From NCBI GenBank assembly GCA_002070185.1, contig MWCT01000002.1, positions 124,001 through 188,000 on the forward strand: DNA of 64,000 nt, read 5' to 3'. Below, piece after piece: positions 60,738 through 64,000 of the stretch. Numbering within the stretch: the first letter of the stretch is position 1; the number at the start of each line of letters is the position of its first letter. The stretch comes from a candidate division BRC1 bacterium ADurb.Bin183 (lineage in GTDB: Bacteria; Sumerlaeota; Sumerlaeia; MWCT01). The translations under genes were made by a program, and so were the position numbers. The notes beneath the pieces are model-generated. The model saw only the letters and a program-made list of their open reading frames with translations, ran no database searches and was not told where the DNA came from.

Positions 60738-63700
60738 GTGCATATGATGAACAAGAAGGTATTTTCGTGGAAAACCGTCCTCGTACTCATCTCCCTCCTC
60801 GCCGCGCTGGCACTTGCAGCCTCAGCGAAGGATTCCAAGAGGCTTGCGCAAGAGAACCCTGCGCCCTCTCCCTACGCTAAGGAAAATACCGCGGAAATCG
60901 AAAGCCATTTAACTAAGGCTAAAAATTATTTTGAAAAGGCGGAATTCAGCTATGCTGAAATGTTCTATGACATGGCTCTCCGTTTGGACAAGGACAATGC
61001 CGCCATCAAAGCCAGAATTGAAGATACCCGCCAGTATCGCGCCCGTCAAAAAGAGCTCTTGGATGCCGCCCCAAAAGGCGACAAGAGAAACGAGTATCTG
61101 AACACGAAATATAAAACCGCAGTGCAGCTTTTCAAGGACAAGAAATACCCAGAGGCTTATAAAGAATTCGAAGAAATCTGGCTGATTGTCCCCAATGGCG
61201 AATTCAAGGCAACCAAAAAATACATGTCCAATACACGCGAAAAACTTGATCAAGCAGAAGCAAAACCCGCCGCGCCTAAAACCCCTGCCGTTCCCACAGA
61301 CAAAGAAGCAGCCAAGGCTCAAAAAGAAAAAATCAACGCGCTCATCAAAGAAAGCGAAGCCCTCCTGAAAAAAGATAATTTTGACGCCGCAGCCGCCAAA
61401 AATGCCGAGGCGCTTGCCATTGATAAAGACAATAAAGACGCCCTTAAATTAAAGGCTAATATCGAAAAGAAAAAAGCAAACGCCCTCGCCAAAGCCGAAG
61501 CCCAGCAAAAGAAAATTGCAGAAGTGGAGAAAAAACGCGAGGAAGAGGCAGCGAGACAAAAGGCGCTGGCTGAGCAAAAACAAAAAGAGGCGGACCTGAA
61601 AAAAATCAAAGAGGCGGAAGAAAAAGAAAAAAAGGAAGCCGAAAGGCTTAGAAAATCCGCCGCAGAGCGCGCCGCCAAACTGAAAGAAAAAGAAGAAGAG
61701 GCTAAAAAAACTGCCGAAAAACCGACGCCCGCCCAGGTTGAGGAAACAAAGCAAAAAGCGCAAAAAGAAGCCGAAGAGGCTCGTTTGAAATCAGAACAAG
61801 AGGCGCAACAGAAAAAGGCTGCCGATGAACTGAAAAAGAAAGAAGAAGACGCGCGCCTGAAAGCTGAAAAAGAAAAAAAAGAAATCGAAGAAAAGTTAAA
61901 ACTTGAACAACAGAAAAAGCAGGAAGCCGAAGCCGCTCTCAAAAAAGCAGAAGAGTTAAAAAAGCAAGAAGCGGAAAAAATCAAAAAGGAAGCAGAAACC
62001 AAAACCGCAGAGCAACTGAAGAAAGAAAAAGAAGCGGAAGAGGCTCGTTTAAAAGCGGAAAAAGAAAAGAAAGACGCAGAGGCTAAAGCAGCCGACGATC
62101 AGAAAAAGAAGGAAGAAGAAGCCCGCATCAAAGCCGAAAAAGAAAAGGCTGATAAAGAAAAAAAGGATGCCGAAGCCAAAAAGATTGCCGAAGAACAGCG
62201 CAAAAAAGATGAAGAAAATCAGATTAAAAAACTTCAGGAAGAAAAACTAAATAAAGCCAAAGCGCTTGTCGCCGACGCTCAGAAGGCTCTCGACAAAGGC
62301 AATCTGGATGAAGCCATTAAAAAGGCTGATGAAGCCCTTAAAATTGAACCACTTTTTGCAGAGGCAACAACAGTAAAAAATGCCGCTCTAGAGAAGAAAA
62401 AGAAAATCGAGGAAGCAGACCAGGCAAAGAAAGCCAAAGAGCTCGCTGAGAAAACTAAAAAAGAGCAAATTTCGCGCGCCCTTGCTGACGGCAATGCATT
62501 ATTCAACAATAATAAGTATGATGATTCCACCACAAAATTTCAGGAAGTTATACGCCTTGACCCCGCTAATTCCGAAGCCAAAAAGATGCTGGATAAACTC
62601 GCCCAGATAAAGGCGCAGGAAAAGCAGAAAACCATTCAGGGGTTAATCCTTGACGGCAAATCCTTCTTGGCTCAAAACAGGCTCGATGATTCCCGCAAAA
62701 AATTTGAGGAAGTCCTCAAATACGATGTGAATAACAGGGAAGCTCAAACAGGTCTTCAGGAAATCTCCCGCCGATGGGCTGATGCGGCGCGCCGCTTGGA
62801 AGAAGAGGCGAAAGCTAAAGTTGCCGCCGATGCTCAAAAAGCCTTTGATGAAGGCTTGAAGGCATACGAGAAAAAAGATATTGAAACAGCCATAGCCTGC
62901 TGGCAGGAAGCCCTGAAAATTAAACCCGACCATCTTAAAGCCAAAACCTATCTGGAAGAAACGCAGGGCGAATATGATGCTTTCCTTAAAAGCAAAGCCG
63001 AAAAAGACGCTTTTGATAAAAAGGAAGCCGATGCTCAGGCGAAAATGAAAACCCTTATCAGTGTTTCCACAACGGTTCCCCACACGCCTCTCATCAGCTT
63101 TCTGGATAGCCTTTCTATCATTAGCGGGATTAATTTTTACGTGACCAGCGGCGTGGAAGCAACAGTGGACGCAAAATTTGTTGATACGCCCCTGAATGAG
63201 GTTTTGGATACGCTGCTGAATCCTATCGGGCTCAAGTGGAGCCGTAAATCCGGTTCGGATGTGGTGACTATTACCCCGGACCTTCAAACAAAGATTTTTA
63301 ACCTTTCAAGCGCCGAAGCCGCCAAAGTCAAAGCCATCATCGAAAGCGGCGACATTCACCGCTTGCTTTGGGGCAAGGACGGAACGCCGAAACTTAAAGG
63401 CGTGGATTTAACGCTTGATGACCGCGAAGGCATTCTTGTCAGCGTTGATTCGGCGCCGAATATCCAGAAATTGGAAGCCTTTTTGCATGACCTGCGGACA
63501 CAGGCTCCACCGGCTCTTGAATACCGCACCTATCGTTTGCGCGAAGGCGAAGGTCCCAAAGTCAAATCCCTTTTAGAGCAGATTCTCAAAGCAGATGACA
63601 GCGCCCCCTATTCGCAGGATAGAAAGCTGCTCCTTGATGACCGCGACTTGATTGTCAAGGATGTGGCGGAGAATATCAAAAAGGTCGAGCAGATTCTGCA

Positions 63701-64000
63701 GGAGAAGGATTTTATCGAAAAACTCCGCAGCGATACTTTGCAGCTGCGCACTTGGCCTCTTGCTCCCCGCGAGGCGTTGAAGAACAATCCGGATCAGCTG
63801 CGCCAGTTTGGCGACTGGGTTGTACAGGTTATCAGCGTTATGCTATATGCCAAAAGCACCCGTTCTAAGGCGGAGGCGGAAGGGCGCCGGCTCTGGTGGG
63901 ATCAGCCGAATCTTCTTTTGACGGTTGTTGACTACCCCGATAATATCCTCGCCGTGGATGATTTTATCAACTCGCTGCCGCAGTTGGAGGTCAAAACAAA
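60738..64000 (+). CDS. Secretin-like protein with a very long charged coiled-coil/TPR N-terminal region (partial)
   Basis: Open to the right edge: 1087 complete codons are visible. It starts at GTG 60738 with AAAGGAGA seven bases upstream; ATGs at 60744 and 60747 are too far from that site. A Sec signal (KTVLVLISLLAALALAASA) is followed by a helical pair (KNYFEKAEFSYAEMFYDMAL). A Lys/Glu/Ala-rich coiled coil of about 320 residues (about 210-510) comes next, then TPR-like repeats (KALDKGNLDEAIKKADEALK, GNALFNNNKYDDSTTKFQEV, GLKAYEKKDIETAIACWQEA). From about 770 a secretin STN/N0-like domain appears (SGINFYVTSGVEATVDAKFV, PLNEVLDTLLNPIGLKW), then N1-type modules (YRTYRLREGEGPKVKSLLEQ). The membrane-channel part should lie beyond the window. 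It probably forms the outer-membrane pore of the pilM-pilN system. Confidence 0.85.
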   Translation, partial: MHMMNKKVFSWKTVLVLISLLAALALAASAKDSKRLAQENPAPSPYAKENTAEIESHLTKAKNYFEKAEFSYAEMFYDMALRLDKDNAAIKARIEDTRQYRARQKELLDAAPKGDKRNEYLNTKYKTAVQLFKDKKYPEAYKEFEEIWLIVPNGEFKATKKYMSNTREKLDQAEAKPAAPKTPAVPTDKEAAKAQKEKINALIKESEALLKKDNFDAAAAKNAEALAIDKDNKDALKLKANIEKKKANALAKAEAQQKKIAEVEKKREEEAARQKALAEQKQKEADLKKIKEAEEKEKKEAERLRKSAAERAAKLKEKEEEAKKTAEKPTPAQVEETKQKAQKEAEEARLKSEQEAQQKKAADELKKKEEDARLKAEKEKKEIEEKLKLEQQKKQEAEAALKKAEELKKQEAEKIKKEAETKTAEQLKKEKEAEEARLKAEKEKKDAEAKAADDQKKKEEEARIKAEKEKADKEKKDAEAKKIAEEQRKKDEENQIKKLQEEKLNKAKALVADAQKALDKGNLDEAIKKADEALKIEPLFAEATTVKNAALEKKKKIEEADQAKKAKELAEKTKKEQISRALADGNALFNNNKYDDSTTKFQEVIRLDPANSEAKKMLDKLAQIKAQEKQKTIQGLILDGKSFLAQNRLDDSRKKFEEVLKYDVNNREAQTGLQEISRRWADAARRLEEEAKAKVAADAQKAFDEGLKAYEKKDIETAIACWQEALKIKPDHLKAKTYLEETQGEYDAFLKSKAEKDAFDKKEADAQAKMKTLISVSTTVPHTPLISFLDSLSIISGINFYVTSGVEATVDAKFVDTPLNEVLDTLLNPIGLKWSRKSGSDVVTITPDLQTKIFNLSSAEAAKVKAIIESGDIHRLLWGKDGTPKLKGVDLTLDDREGILVSVDSAPNIQKLEAFLHDLRTQAPPALEYRTYRLREGEGPKVKSLLEQILKADDSAPYSQDRKLLLDDRDLIVKDVAENIKKVEQILQEKDFIEKLRSDTLQLRTWPLAPREALKNNPDQLRQFGDWVVQVISVMLYAKSTRSKAEAEGRRLWWDQPNLLLTVVDYPDNILAVDDFINSLPQLEVKT

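Noticed and set aside
61319-62002. Minus-strand frame of 227 codons rich in Phe/Ser/Ala
   Set aside because: It is the complement of the Lys/Glu/Ala coiled coil of the secretin-like gene; the composition is explained by that.
1-64000. CRISPR arrays, insertion sequences, integrases or rRNA operons
   Set aside because: I saw no regularly spaced repeats, transposase or integrase motifs, or rRNA signatures. The AT-rich islands have no visible attachment repeats.

Overview
The window reads as a chromosome segment of an uncultivated-type, Gram-negative-like bacterium with moderate GC. The evidence is many Sec-exported and lipobox proteins, a type II secretion/type IV pilus class of genes (pseudopilin, PilM-PilN fusion, secretin-like protein), HtrA and NfeD proteases, an RND-type adaptor, class I (FbaB) aldolase and a complete hypFCDE set. 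The mix of pilin-like proteins, SUMF1-type proteins and TIM-barrel glycosidases resembles candidate phyla such as Sumerlaeota and relatives, but I cannot fix the taxon from this sequence alone. Two short stretches (31.7-34.7 kb and 54.4-55.7 kb) are clearly more AT-rich and carry accessory, defence-like genes.

Layout. 0-2.1 kb: two DUF507 genes and dacB on the minus strand. 2.3-6.4 kb: an alr / M20 amidohydrolase / MsbA-like ABC exporter operon. 6.6-8.4 kb: a redox operon (glutaredoxin-like, trxB, rubredoxin, ferritin-like di-iron protein). 8.6-12.5 kb: RND adaptor, NfeD protease, tRNA-Gly and a WecG/TagA glycosyltransferase. 12.5-12.75 kb: a structured minus-strand RNA, probably 6S RNA, upstream of a solitary dnaN. 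14.2-19.4 kb: a zinc-ribbon M48 protease, an unknown exported protein, a large SRP RNA with an Alu domain, pgpA and a GH113 glycosidase. 19.6-25.0 kb: a methyltransferase coupled to hypF-hypC-hypD-hypE. 25.0-30.2 kb: a collapsed sodium:neurotransmitter-type symporter next to its intact small companion, then three exported proteins (Cys-rich, HEAT-repeat, and thioredoxin-like with five carboxypeptidase-regulatory-like repeats).

30.4-44.1 kb: a sugar-type solute-binding lipoprotein, a DUF2075 helicase/nuclease with a frameshifted DUF4268 partner, a flavoprotein, a papain-like protease with a P-like domain, a GspG-domain/SUMF1 fusion, a pseudopilin, a secreted Cache protein, and a TIM-barrel glycosidase with two sugar ABC permeases. 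44.5-54.2 kb: a THEP1-like NTPase, folC, exported lipoproteins, an HtrA protease, a divergent pilin-like protein, sixA, fbaB and a sodium:solute symporter. 54.4-55.7 kb: an AT-rich two-gene unit whose second gene joins a gamma-glutamylcyclotransferase-like domain to a HEPN-like RX4H domain. This is the best candidate here for an undescribed system. 55.7-64 kb: a large exported TPR-like protein and a pilus/secretion operon (PilM-PilN fusion, membrane TPR protein, and a secretin-like protein with a very long charged coiled coil that runs off the right edge).

The genes mostly serve cell-envelope construction, protein export and glycan use. Hydrogenase maturation is present without hypA, hypB or hydrogenase structural genes in the window.
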